Positions 16,816 through 26,100 of a stretch of DNA of 64,000 nucleotides are shown here, piece after piece. A program made the translations under genes and the position numbers. This stretch comes from Pontibacter mucosus (lineage in GTDB: Bacteria > Bacteroidota > Bacteroidia > Cytophagales > Hymenobacteraceae). Where the stretch lies: positions 48,890-112,889 of the forward strand of contig NZ_QBKI01000015.1 in NCBI RefSeq assembly GCF_003054055.1. Reading direction: 5' to 3'. Below the pieces are notes generated by a model. It ran no database searches and was not told the DNA's origin. It was given only the letters and a program-made list of their open reading frames with translations. Position 1 is the stretch's first letter. Each line of letters begins with the position of its first letter.

Positions 16816-17218
16816 GAGGTGTAAGTAGCCGGCAAAGAACTGTCACTCAGGCTGAAGGGGCGAGACAAGGCACTCGACAATACGTCCCACCCCCCTGCGA
16901 ATACCTGCCCTGGCCAAATCCTGCAACGCCAAGTTTTGGCACCACCAAATTCCGGCTACTGTTTGTGATACTTATACTTCCTGAAGTATGAATGGAGGGC
17001 GCTGTCTACTTCTCCCTGGCTTTCTCTTGAGCCCCTCATTTTACACCTCGATGCTATTGCCTAACTGCCTCAGGTACAGTTGATGATTCAACGAGGTGCA
17101 TCCTTCAAAATCAGGAAAAAAGAAATGCAATTGAACACAACAGCAGCTGCAGCAGCAACGTTTATACCATACAACGCACCGCAGACTTTTCTTGATGAGG
17201 CACTAATCTCTACACCTT

Positions 17219-17226
17219 TATTTTTG
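17219..17226 (+). promoter_or_regulatory. -7 element of the ApbE operon
   Basis: TATTTTTG matches TAnnTTTG and lies 58 bases before the first start codon of the operon. CTTG at 17191-17194 is a possible but distant -33 element. Confidence 0.5.
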
Positions 17227-17284
17227 AGTTGGCTTGTACCTTCCGGAGGGCTGGCTAACTATGCCAAAAACTAAATCGGTGTAT

Positions 17285-17755
17285 ATGAAACGTCTCCTTT
17301 CTCTCATTTTACTGTGGATCCTTCTCCCGCTCACTTTCATCGCCAAAGCGCAAACCAAACCGGACAAAACCACGTGGCAACACAGCTACGAAGCAGCCGC
17401 CAAACAGGCCACGTTGGAGCATAAGCCAATTTTAATGGTGTTTGCCGGCTCCGACTGGTGCAAGCCCTGCATCCTGCTGCGCAGGGAAGTATGGGATACC
17501 CCGGCGTTCCGGGACTATGCCCACAACCACTTTGTGCTGCTGGAGCTGGACTTTCCCCGGTTTAAGAAAAACATGCTCCCGGCGGAGCAGACCAAGTATA
17601 ACGAGCAAATGGCCAGCCGCTATAACAAGGAAGGCGTTTTTCCGCTGGTGGTGCTGACAGACGAAAAGGGACAGGTGCTGGCAAAGACAGGTTACCAGCC
17701 TGGCGGACCGGAAAAGTACATTGCCCATCTCGAGCAGCTATTGCAACAAAAGTAA
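17285..17755 (+). CDS. Secreted thioredoxin-family protein
   Basis: 156 residues: signal peptide 1-22 (ending AKAQ), then a thioredoxin fold with the redox pair in SDWCKPC (Cys59 and Cys62) and a cis-Pro segment GVFPLVVL. It resembles the periplasmic DsbD-gamma/DUF255-like branch that reduces or transfers thiols outside the cytoplasm. ATG 17285 places the signal peptide at the N terminus; an ATG at 17261 would add 8 residues. It is the first gene of an operon with apbE and DUF4266/DUF3570 genes, so it probably keeps Cys residues of a partner reduced. Confidence 0.87.
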   Translation: MKRLLSLILLWILLPLTFIAKAQTKPDKTTWQHSYEAAAKQATLEHKPILMVFAGSDWCKPCILLRREVWDTPAFRDYAHNHFVLLELDFPRFKKNMLPAEQTKYNEQMASRYNKEGVFPLVVLTDEKGQVLAKTGYQPGGPEKYIAHLEQLLQQK

Positions 17756-17789
17756 CTGCACTGGCCCCTTTATTAAAGGTTATACTTCT

Positions 17790-18836
17790 ATGGCAAAGTC
17801 AATCCATCTATCAATACTGCTGCTGTTGCTGGTGATCAGTGGCGTGCAGGCGCAGGACCTGAAGACGCAGAAGAAGGTGCTTTTACTCATGGGCACACGC
17901 TTTGAGCTGGTGGCGGTGTCGGAGGATGAGGCGCTGGCAAACGAGGCCATAGAGGCGGGGATAAGAGAAATACAGCGGATAGAGGCCCTCATCTCGGAAT
18001 GGCAGCCCACCTCGCAAACCAGCGCCATCAACCGGAGCGCCGGGGGGATGCCCGTACCGGTGGACGAAGAGTTGTATGAGCTCATCCGCCGCAGCCTCCG
18101 CATTTCGGAACTGACGGGAGGAGCTTTTGACATCAGTTGGGCGGCGGCTGACAAAGTATGGAAGTTTGATGGCTCGATGAAGAAAATGCCCGCACCGGAA
18201 GCGGTGGCCAACTCTGTCCGTCACATAGGCTACAAAAAGATACAACTTATACCCGAAACGCACAGCGTGTACTTAACGGAAAAAGGGATGAAGATTGGCT
18301 TTGGGGCTATCGGGAAGGGTTATGCTGCCAACCGGGCACGTGACGTTATGCGGGGCATGGGCATTCGCAGCGGCGTCGTGAACGCAGCCGGCGACCTGAT
18401 TACCTGGGGCAGGCAGGCAGACGGGCAACCTTGGTACATCGGTATTGCCGACCCCGCCAACAAGGACAAGGTGTTCTCCTGGCTCACGGCCAACGAAACC
18501 GCCGTGGTTACCTCGGGCAGCTATGAGAAATTTGCCGAGATCAACGGCAAACGCTACAGCCACACCATCGACCCCCGCACGGGCTACCCTGCTACCGGCC
18601 TGAAGAGTGTGACCATCATTTGCCCCGATGCGGAACTGGCCGATGCCCTGGCAACCGCGACTATGGTGCTAGGCCAAGAGGAGGGGCTATACCTGATCAA
18701 CCAGCTCAAAGGGGTGGAGTGCCTCCTGATCACCGACAAGAATGAGATGGTAGCCTCCGACAACCTGCACCTGCATTACTACAAGGGCAAGCCGCAGGCT
18801 CCAAAAGCGGCTGCTGTGAAAACTTCTAAACTTTAA
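17790..18836 (+). CDS. apbE: FAD:protein FMN transferase ApbE
   Basis: Attaches FMN covalently to Thr/Ser of extracytoplasmic target proteins, using FAD and Mg2+. Signal peptide 1-22 (VQA-QDL). Family blocks seen: ISEWQPTSQTSAINRSAG, GGAFDISWAA, GFGAIGKGYAANRA, VNAAGDLITWG, VTSGSYEKF and the metal/FAD site HTIDPRTGYPA, then DALATATMVLG. 348 residues, a normal length. Start is ATG 17790. The neighbouring DUF4266 lipoprotein, 5 bases downstream, is the obvious candidate substrate. Confidence 0.94.
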   Translation: MAKSIHLSILLLLLVISGVQAQDLKTQKKVLLLMGTRFELVAVSEDEALANEAIEAGIREIQRIEALISEWQPTSQTSAINRSAGGMPVPVDEELYELIRRSLRISELTGGAFDISWAAADKVWKFDGSMKKMPAPEAVANSVRHIGYKKIQLIPETHSVYLTEKGMKIGFGAIGKGYAANRARDVMRGMGIRSGVVNAAGDLITWGRQADGQPWYIGIADPANKDKVFSWLTANETAVVTSGSYEKFAEINGKRYSHTIDPRTGYPATGLKSVTIICPDAELADALATATMVLGQEEGLYLINQLKGVECLLITDKNEMVASDNLHLHYYKGKPQAPKAAAVKTSKL

Positions 18837-18841
18837 CCGGT

Positions 18842-19066
18842 ATGAAGATTATAAAAGCCATCATACTGTCAGGGATTACTTTTTTGCCGGGCCTGCTCAG
18901 CAGCTGTGAGGTCGTGAAGCCGTACCAGAAAACCTACCTCAACGAGGAGGAGATGAAGCTGAATGCCCGCAAGCTGGAGGTGTTCGAGACAAATTTTCAA
19001 TCCTACCGGGAGGGTGCCTCCGGCGCGAACGGTGGTAAAGTAGGAGGGGGGTGCGGATGCAACTAA
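18842..19066 (+). CDS. DUF4266-type small lipoprotein
   Basis: 74 residues. Lipoprotein signal with lipobox LLSSC (Cys22). The mature part is VVKPYQKTYLNEEEMKL, then FETNFQSYREGASGANGG, ending in a Gly/Cys tail GGGCGCN. The SGA-type triplets in REGASGANGG resemble the S/T-G-A-S/T context in which ApbE flavinylates proteins (family knowledge), and the C-terminal Cys pair could bind metal or be modified. It is encoded between apbE and the DUF3570 gene, which starts inside its last codons. Function unproven. Confidence 0.88.
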   Translation: MKIIKAIILSGITFLPGLLSSCEVVKPYQKTYLNEEEMKLNARKLEVFETNFQSYREGASGANGGKVGGGCGCN

Positions 19067-20265
19067 GGTATATCGGGCTGATGGTGGCCTGCACGCTGGC
19101 TACTTCGGCCGTAGCGCAAACTCCCGTAACCTCTGCACCGGCACGACGGGTTCGTAAGCTCGAAGACACCGAAGTCAATATCCTGGGCAGCTACTATAGC
19201 CAGGACGGCAACCACTCCCCGGTTACAGGAGGCGTGGGCACAGAGCAGCTGACCGATGTGTCACCGGTTGTGATTGTGAATGTTCCGCTGGATACGGTGA
19301 CCAACCTGAACGTGAACTTCGGGATGGATTTTTACTCATCGGCCTCTACCGACAACATCGACTTTAACGTATCCTCCGCTTCCAAGTCGGATCTGCGCAC
19401 GCACCTGAACGTGGGCATCAGTCGCCGAAACAGCCTTTCCCGCATCACCAAAAGCGTCACGCTGGGCGCCTCCACAGAGTATGATTACCAGTCCTTCTCC
19501 CTGGGGGCCACCTGGGCAAAGGAGTCGCTGGACGGGAACCGGGAGTTCAGCCTGAGTGGCATGGTCTTTTTTGATACCTGGAAACTTATATACCCGGAGG
19601 AGCTCCGTGGAAACGGGGACTTGGTGAGCAATGACAAGCGGCAATCCTATACCCTCTCGGCCACCTTATCGCAGGTGCTGAACCAGAAAATGCAGGCTTC
19701 CCTGTCAGCGGATATCGTGTACCAGTCCGGGTTGCTGTCCACGCCGTTCCACCGGGTATACTTCCGGGAGCAGGAGTTGCCACGGGTAGAGCAATTGCCG
19801 GACCAGCGCTTCAAATACCCGGTGGGGCTGCGGCTAAACTACTATGTGAACGATTACCTGACCACCCGTTTCTTTTATCGTTTCTACAGCGACAGCTGGG
19901 GGCTAACGGCTAACACCGTGGAACTGGAGACACCCATCAAGCTCGGGCCGTTTTTCTCTTTCTATCCCTTTTACCGCTTCCATAATCAGAGCGCGGCCGA
20001 TTACTTTGCCCCCTTCAAAGAGCACAGCCCGAGCCAGGAATTCTATACTTCCGACTACGACCTGTCCGGGTTGAGTAGCCACAAGGCTGGTCTGGGTATT
20101 CGCTATTCCCCTTTAACTGGTATAGGCAGGTTTGGACTGCCCTTCTCGAAGAACAGGGCGCATTTCAAAGGCATAGAAGTACGCTTCGGAAATTACTGGC
20201 GCAGCGATGGGCTCAGGGCCTTTATCATCAGCACGGATTTGAATTTCACGCTTCCTGGGAAATAG
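19051..20265 (+). CDS. DUF3570 outer-membrane beta-barrel protein
   Basis: 404 residues. Signal peptide 1-23 (SAVAQT), then DTEVNILGSYYSQDGNHSPVTGG, the usual start of DUF3570 proteins, and many alternating strand segments, ending TDLNFTLPGK. It overlaps the DUF4266 gene by 16 bases; an alternative ATG is two codons in. The fixed apbE-DUF4266-DUF3570 order suggests a barrel that displays or exports the modified small lipoprotein, or that works in an outer redox chain (inference). Confidence 0.88.
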   Translation: MRMQLRYIGLMVACTLATSAVAQTPVTSAPARRVRKLEDTEVNILGSYYSQDGNHSPVTGGVGTEQLTDVSPVVIVNVPLDTVTNLNVNFGMDFYSSASTDNIDFNVSSASKSDLRTHLNVGISRRNSLSRITKSVTLGASTEYDYQSFSLGATWAKESLDGNREFSLSGMVFFDTWKLIYPEELRGNGDLVSNDKRQSYTLSATLSQVLNQKMQASLSADIVYQSGLLSTPFHRVYFREQELPRVEQLPDQRFKYPVGLRLNYYVNDYLTTRFFYRFYSDSWGLTANTVELETPIKLGPFFSFYPFYRFHNQSAADYFAPFKEHSPSQEFYTSDYDLSGLSSHKAGLGIRYSPLTGIGRFGLPFSKNRAHFKGIEVRFGNYWRSDGLRAFIISTDLNFTLPGK

Positions 20266-20273
20266 GTGCTTTT

Positions 20274-21155
20274 ATGACATCAGCGTATAGCCTCAATAAG
20301 CTCCACAACACAGGCTTCCTGTTGGTTTTATACTTCTTACTTGCCTCTGTCAAGCTACAGGCGCAGGTATTGCCCCCGCAGCCAGACACCGCTGCCGCTT
20401 TTTCAAATGTAGGTATGGGGTTGCCCGGCGCAGCGGCTGTGGTAGCCAGAAGAAGGACGGTGCTTTCGCCTGTAGCCAAAGGAGCTGCCGTGTTGGTGGC
20501 GGGAGCGGGAATCTGGGCGGCGACTTTTGCCTGGGGCGATGAACCTGTGCAGCAGTACACCCAAAGCCATCGCACGCTAACGTCTGATGCGTTGTCTTCT
20601 GTTGTACAGCCATTGGGAAAACAGGGGTACATGGCGCCACTTGCCGGCGCTGCCTTTGCGGGCGGAGTGCTATTAAAGGATGAAAAGCTGCAGAAAGCCG
20701 AACTGCTATCACTGGGAAGTATACTCATCAGCGCAGGCGTGACCGGCACCCTCAAAAACCAGTTTCACCGCTACAGACCCAGCGACACAGCAGAAAACCA
20801 CTATTTTGATGGGCCACATGCATCAGTACATACTTCGCTTCCCTCTGCGCACACAGCCACAGCATTTGCCGTGGCCACCTCTGTGGCGACCGTATACGGT
20901 CCTGAACATAGGTACGTACCGCCTCTAGCTTACGGGATTGCTACCTTAGTGGGGTTATCCCGCATCCACGACAATGCCCACTGGACGACAGACGTGATGG
21001 CGGGTGCCGTGGTAGGCTATTTGTCGGCGAAAGGAGCAAATTACCTCTACGACATGGCCAATCAGCAGTGGCGGATACGCAAGCAGCGGCGCTTGCTCAT
21101 CACTCCTCAACCAGGTTTACGATCAGGAGGCGTGAGCGCTACGCTTGTTTTTTAG
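20274..21155 (+). CDS. PAP2-family phosphatase, secreted or membrane
   Basis: 293 residues. Signal peptide or first helix (to about residue 29), then the three phosphatase motifs: KNQFHRYRP, PSAHTATAFA and SRIHDNAHWTTDV. Usually acts on lipid phosphates such as undecaprenyl pyrophosphate or phosphatidic acid on the outer face of the membrane. Starts 8 bases after the DUF3570 gene, so it is the last gene of that operon. A 45-residue linker after the signal is variable. Confidence 0.88.
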   Translation: MTSAYSLNKLHNTGFLLVLYFLLASVKLQAQVLPPQPDTAAAFSNVGMGLPGAAAVVARRRTVLSPVAKGAAVLVAGAGIWAATFAWGDEPVQQYTQSHRTLTSDALSSVVQPLGKQGYMAPLAGAAFAGGVLLKDEKLQKAELLSLGSILISAGVTGTLKNQFHRYRPSDTAENHYFDGPHASVHTSLPSAHTATAFAVATSVATVYGPEHRYVPPLAYGIATLVGLSRIHDNAHWTTDVMAGAVVGYLSAKGANYLYDMANQQWRIRKQRRLLITPQPGLRSGGVSATLVF

Positions 21156-21461
21156 CCGCTACAGCTTTCTTGTTTGCGTGCTGCTTGTACTTGCTTACAT
21201 AAAAATGCTCAATCCAGCATCCGGACGCCCTTCGCCTTGGCATGTCGCAGGATTGCCAGGCATGCTAGTCAGCCAAGCTGTACTACAGTTGCGGCCATAC
21301 GCGAACGGGCGAGCTACCTTGATAAGAAAATCAAAAGAATGAACCTCACGGCATTAGATTGAGCATATGCGTAAGTGATAGTAAAAACAGAGTCAGCAGT
21401 TCTCGCGCTTATGAGGCTGGGAATACCCATCTGCTGAAGAATAGTTTAACTCTCCATTCTC
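21156..21461. other. Gene-free leader before the P-type ATPase
   Basis: 306 bases with no convincing ORF, terminator or repeat that I can see. Confidence 0.35.
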
Positions 21462-23990
21462 ATGCCTGAAGTCAAAACGCCGGAGCACCGCATACACATC
21501 CAGGGGTTGAGCACAGCCCAGGTACTCGCGTCAAGGGAGAAGTATGGCCTGAACCGGTTGGAGGAGCGAAAGGAAAATGCGCTGTGGGCGGCCATCAAGC
21601 GAATAGCTGAGGAGCCGATGGTGGTCTTGCTGCTGGTGGCTTCCCTGATTTACTGGGTAAGTGGCGACATAGGCAACAGTATATTTTTGGCCGTGGCCAT
21701 TTTGATGGTAGCGGCCATATCCCTGTACCAGGACTCCAGGAGCCGCAACGCGCTGGAAAAGCTGCGTAGCTTCACGCAGCCAAACTGCAAGGTAATCCGC
21801 AACGGGATGGTGGAGGAAATCAAAAGCGAAGAGGTGGTGATAGGCGACAGCCTGATGGTAGAGGAGGGGAGCCTGATAGCGGCTGATGGCAGTATCGTGC
21901 AGGCGAACGATTTTTCGGTGAACGAGTCGATCCTGACCGGCGAGTCGCTGGCTGTGTTCAAGGACCAGCACCGGGACGACCATTTCGTTTACCAGGGTAC
22001 CACCGTAGCCAGCGGCTTGGCCATTGTCACGGTAACTGCCATTGGCAACGACACAAAACTGGGCAGGATTGGCAAGAGCATGGAAAGTATAGCCGAGGAG
22101 GCCACGCCCCTGGAACTGCAGATCAATAGCTTTGTCCGGAAAATGGTGTTGCTGGGGGCCGTGGTGCTGGTTATCGTATGGGCGATAAATTTCTTCCATA
22201 CTTATAGTATGCTCGACAGCCTGCTCAAGTCCTTAACCCTGGCCATGAGTATCCTGCCGGAAGAGATCCCGGTAGCCTTCACCACCTTTATGGCCCTGGG
22301 CGCCTGGCGCCTGATGCGGCTCGGGATTGTGGTAAAGCAAATGAAGACGGTGGAGACCCTGGGCAGCGCCACTGTTATCTGTACCGATAAGACCGGTACC
22401 ATCACCGAGAACCGGATGCACCTCGACCGGGTCTTTGCGCTTGCCTCCCACCGGCTTTCCCGTCTGCACGAGGAACTGGACGAAAATGAGAAAGAGCTTA
22501 TCCGTGTAGCTATGTGGGCCAGCGAGCCGATTCCGTTCGATCCCATGGAGCTGTCGCTGCACGAGGTCTACAAGAAACTGGCTGCGGCGGATGAAAGGCC
22601 CTGGTTCAGGATGGTGCACGAATACCCGCTGGGAGGGAAGCCCCCAATGATGACCCATGTCTTCGAAGACAACCAGGGCAGGCGCGTGGTGGCATCGAAG
22701 GGCGCGCCGGAGGCTTATCTTGCCTTGGAGGGCCTTTCGGCGAATGAGAAGGGCGAAGTGGAGCGCGTGATGCATGAACTGGCAGGAGAGGGCTACCGCG
22801 TGCTGGGCGTGGCGGAGGCGACCTGGGAAGGGAGCAAGTTCCCGGGCACACAACAGGAGCTGCCGTTTGCCTTCAAAGGCCTTGTTGCATTTTATGACCC
22901 GCCCAAACAGGGCATACAGGAAGTGTTCGAAGCCTTTTACGCGGCAGGGATAGAAGTGAAGATCGTTACCGGGGACAATGCCGCCACTACCGCCGCCATT
23001 GCCCGTCAGGTTGGCTTCCGGGGCTACGACAAAAGTATGTCAGGAGAAGAACTGGTTACAATACCCGAAGCAGAGTTGCCTGGTCGGGTCGTGGGCACCC
23101 GAATTTTTACGCGGATGTTCCCGGAGGCCAAGCTTCGCATCATCAACGCCCTGAAGGCAAAAGAGCAGGTAGTGGCCATGACAGGGGATGGTGTGAACGA
23201 CGGACCGGCCCTGAAGGCCGCCCACATCGGCATTGCCATGGGCCGGAAAGGGTCCGAGATAGCCAAGCAGGCGGCTTCGCTCATTCTGCTGGAAGATGAT
23301 CTGGGTAAGATGGTGGACGCCGTGGCCATGGGTAGAAAGATCTATGCCAACCTCAAGAAAGCTATTCAGTACATTATCTCCATCCACATCCCGATCATCC
23401 TGACAGTGTTCATCCCCCTGGTGCTGGGCTGGAAGTTCCCCAATATATTCTCTCCGGCGCACATCATCTATTTTGAGCTGATCATGGGGCCTACCTGCTC
23501 CATCATCTACGAGAATGAGCCGATCGAGAAAAACATCATGGAGCAGCGGCCCCGCAAATTTTCGCAGACGTTTTTCAACTGGCGGGAGCTAACCACCAGC
23601 ATCGTACAGGGCCTGGTAATCACTGCAGGCTCTTTGTCGATATACCAATTTGCCGTGCAGCAAGGGTATAACGATGCCCTGACCCGCACCATGGTCTTTA
23701 CCGTGCTGATCTCGGCTAATATTTTTCTGACCCTGGTCAACCGTTCCTTCTACTATTCGGTGCTCACCACCATAAAGTATAAAAACAATCTCGTGCTGCT
23801 GATTATTAGCGTGACCACTGTGTTGTCGGGCCTGCTGCTTTATGCAGAACCTTTAGCCCATTTCTTTGGATTTGTTCCCTTAACGGCAGCACAGTTGCTG
23901 CTGGCTATAGCCGCTGGGTTTGTTTCGGTGATATGGTATGAGGCTGTAAAGTGGATGAAAAGGCAAAACAACAAGGCCCAGGAAGAATGA
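21462..23990 (+). CDS. Cation-translocating P-type ATPase
   Basis: 842-residue inner-membrane pump. Domains: N-terminal cation-ATPase segment (1-45), helices 1-2 (about 50-95), actuator domain with LTGES (about 163), helices 3-4, phosphorylation site CTDKTGT with Asp near 309, nucleotide domain, hinge MTGDGVNDGPALK (about 570), and six C-terminal helices. Helix 4 reads SILPEEIPVAFTT rather than PEGLP of Ca2+ pumps or PxGC of heavy-metal pumps, and helix 6 has ELIMGPTCSIIYENEP. This is a P2-related subgroup of unsettled ion specificity. No metal-binding N-terminal domain. Stands alone. Confidence 0.92.
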   Translation: MPEVKTPEHRIHIQGLSTAQVLASREKYGLNRLEERKENALWAAIKRIAEEPMVVLLLVASLIYWVSGDIGNSIFLAVAILMVAAISLYQDSRSRNALEKLRSFTQPNCKVIRNGMVEEIKSEEVVIGDSLMVEEGSLIAADGSIVQANDFSVNESILTGESLAVFKDQHRDDHFVYQGTTVASGLAIVTVTAIGNDTKLGRIGKSMESIAEEATPLELQINSFVRKMVLLGAVVLVIVWAINFFHTYSMLDSLLKSLTLAMSILPEEIPVAFTTFMALGAWRLMRLGIVVKQMKTVETLGSATVICTDKTGTITENRMHLDRVFALASHRLSRLHEELDENEKELIRVAMWASEPIPFDPMELSLHEVYKKLAAADERPWFRMVHEYPLGGKPPMMTHVFEDNQGRRVVASKGAPEAYLALEGLSANEKGEVERVMHELAGEGYRVLGVAEATWEGSKFPGTQQELPFAFKGLVAFYDPPKQGIQEVFEAFYAAGIEVKIVTGDNAATTAAIARQVGFRGYDKSMSGEELVTIPEAELPGRVVGTRIFTRMFPEAKLRIINALKAKEQVVAMTGDGVNDGPALKAAHIGIAMGRKGSEIAKQAASLILLEDDLGKMVDAVAMGRKIYANLKKAIQYIISIHIPIILTVFIPLVLGWKFPNIFSPAHIIYFELIMGPTCSIIYENEPIEKNIMEQRPRKFSQTFFNWRELTTSIVQGLVITAGSLSIYQFAVQQGYNDALTRTMVFTVLISANIFLTLVNRSFYYSVLTTIKYKNNLVLLIISVTTVLSGLLLYAEPLAHFFGFVPLTAAQLLLAIAAGFVSVIWYEAVKWMKRQNNKAQEE

Positions 23991-24742
23991 CTAAATGAAT
24001 CCTGCCTCACTCACGCTATACTGGTAGGCGTACCAAATCAATTATTTTTTCTCCATCTTTATGGGCAAATTCGGATACCAGAAATTAAAATGAGTCCGGG
24101 TAACAGAATCCCTTGTAAATACTTTTTGGCAAGTAAGTGTATAGCGTCTGTGCATCTTGTAGCGACCCGGCCTACTCTTTTACCTTCCTCAGTTTGGTTT
24201 ATTCCATCACATAATCGGCTGAAAAGGATTTGGGGTAGACTATCCATCTTTTGAGCATCGATTTCCAGAATCCGCTACCAGGCATAAGGCAACCATAGGT
24301 AGTATAGAAGCAAAGGCTTTTCACCATCACAGAACCTAAACTTAGGTATGTTTTGGAGATATGTGACACTTTATACCTGCTGGCTAACGCTGAGACGTAT
24401 ATGGTAAGTACTACGGAAGAGATGGGGGCACCGGGCTCTGGCTATGCAATGGTATAATTAATGCATGCATGTCAAGGGGCCTAAAGCACTAACGGGGAAG
24501 GGAACCCTTTTCTGGGTTTTTGGGGCCAGACTTTGGGGTAGGGAGCTAATGCCGGGCAGTAGCTTGGAGGCAGGAGTAGGGTTGCCTGCAGAACAATTTC
24601 ATAGCTCCATGTATCTATCCTTCTTCTATATCGTTATATGTCTATGTTTTTAAAATGATCCAAATATTTAGGGGCGTCTGCCGAGGCCCTGTTATCAAAA
24701 TGCACTTTCTCATCGTAATGCCCAATTGTTAAAGCCGAAGGC
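23991..24742. other. Long gene-free stretch upstream of the motor operon
   Basis: About 750 AT-richer bases with no ORF I can support and no AAGTATA motif. A GCAAATTCGG string near 24064 has a relative near 35665, just after the operon that follows, which may mark related flanking sequence. The promoter for the next operon should lie here but no clear TAnnTTTG box stands out. Confidence 0.35.
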
Positions 24743-26095
24743 ATGTTTATAGAAAAGATCGAAAGAACACTACTCCTGTTGCTGCTCTGCTGCGGCTTGC
24801 TGCTAAGCGGCTGCTTTAAAAAGCAAAACGGGGCAGAGGAAAAAGAACCGGAAACACCTGCCACACAAGTAGAGGGCAGGGGAGCCGGCACACCTGCCCC
24901 AACGGCTGCAGCCGCCACCCCCGAAAAAGTAGACGTGAATGTATACCTGGAAATCTCCAACGGTATGAAAGGTTTTATGCCAACCGCCGCCGCCGGGAAG
25001 GAGGCCACCACGTTCCAGAACAACCTGCTGCAGCTTATCTCGGAGGTGCAGGACGGGCGCTATGTGGGGGAGAAAGGCTTTTACCTGGCCAAGGAGGATG
25101 CCCAAAGCCGTCCGGTGCTCGACAGCGTGTCGTACAATACCATGAAAAGCACCATCGTTAGTGGTATTAAGGATGATGTGCGCGGCACGCCGCTTCCGGC
25201 GATGCTAAAAGCGGCTTTGCAGAAATCCATCGACCAAGGGGCAGTTAGTGTGATCATTTCTGATTTTATACATGGGCCCAGCGATCAGGGGCAGTTTATC
25301 TCCCTGGATGCCGACATCCGCAGCAGCCTGCGCGAAGCCGAGCACAGGGATTTGGCCATCGCCATACTTGCCAATGCGTCGGAGTTTTTAGGTACTTACC
25401 ACCCGGCCGTAAAAAAGCCGCAGGTAAGGAGAAGCCTGAATGGAGAGGAGATACCCTACTATACATGGGTGATTGGGCCACAGGAGCAGGTGCAGGTTGT
25501 AACTAACAGGGTGCTGCGCAACCTGCCGGCGCAGCAGGCATACTTTGGCTTTGAGTATGAAAACATACCCTACACGGCGCTCCTGAAAGAGAAGCAGTTC
25601 CGGCCTGCCGGCGTAGTATACTGTAGCAGCCGCAATGCCGATCCTTGTACTTCTGTCAACCTTCAGCCTGAAAAGCAAGAACCGGTGGAGTTTACCATAG
25701 GGCTGGACCTGAGCCAACTGCCGCTGTCGATGCAAAGTATAGATTACCTGAAAAAGAACCTGAAAGTGACCGGCACGGGCAGCAGGGCAAGTATGGTGTC
25801 GGTTACGGCAGCCGACGAAAGTATAAAAGCCACGCCGGACCTGGCCAGGTATAACCACTTTGTGCGGGTGCGGGTGCCAGAGCTAACGGCAAGCTCCGGA
25901 ACGATAGCCGTGCAACTGCCGCAGGTAACGCCAACCTGGATTACTTCCTGGTCTACCGACAACGACAACAACCCGGCGGCGGACCCGAAAAAGACTTACC
26001 AGCTTACTAAAATAATTGATGGCGTTCAGGCGCTGTACCGCGACCAGAGCGATCTCGTATTCAGTGCAACCATACAGTTTAACAAAGCAGACTAA
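24743..26095 (+). CDS. Lipoprotein with degenerate vWA-like domain; first gene of the tubulin/actin/stator operon
   Basis: 450 residues. Lipoprotein signal with lipobox LLSGC (Cys24), then a Glu/Pro/Ala-rich linker (about 25-60). The start of the globular part, VNVYLEISNGMKGFM, matches the first strand of a von Willebrand A domain with a damaged MIDAS (ExSNG in place of DxSxS), and VSVIISDFIHGPSDQ matches its later metal-site strand. A second all-beta half ends near residue 450. No family name comes to mind. It is 5 bases ahead of the membrane protein gene, so it is co-transcribed. Likely an envelope-anchored partner of the motor complex (inference). Confidence 0.75.
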   Translation: MFIEKIERTLLLLLLCCGLLLSGCFKKQNGAEEKEPETPATQVEGRGAGTPAPTAAAATPEKVDVNVYLEISNGMKGFMPTAAAGKEATTFQNNLLQLISEVQDGRYVGEKGFYLAKEDAQSRPVLDSVSYNTMKSTIVSGIKDDVRGTPLPAMLKAALQKSIDQGAVSVIISDFIHGPSDQGQFISLDADIRSSLREAEHRDLAIAILANASEFLGTYHPAVKKPQVRRSLNGEEIPYYTWVIGPQEQVQVVTNRVLRNLPAQQAYFGFEYENIPYTALLKEKQFRPAGVVYCSSRNADPCTSVNLQPEKQEPVEFTIGLDLSQLPLSMQSIDYLKKNLKVTGTGSRASMVSVTAADESIKATPDLARYNHFVRVRVPELTASSGTIAVQLPQVTPTWITSWSTDNDNNPAADPKKTYQLTKIIDGVQALYRDQSDLVFSATIQFNKAD

Positions 26096-26100
26096 CGCGC

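Larger units (their letters stand above)
16642..17284. other. Gene-free stretch between MFS and the redox operon
   Basis: No supportable gene. It contains a cluster of TATACTT motifs at 16745-16815, a GC-rich middle without signals, and the promoter of the following operon near 17219. Confidence 0.4.
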
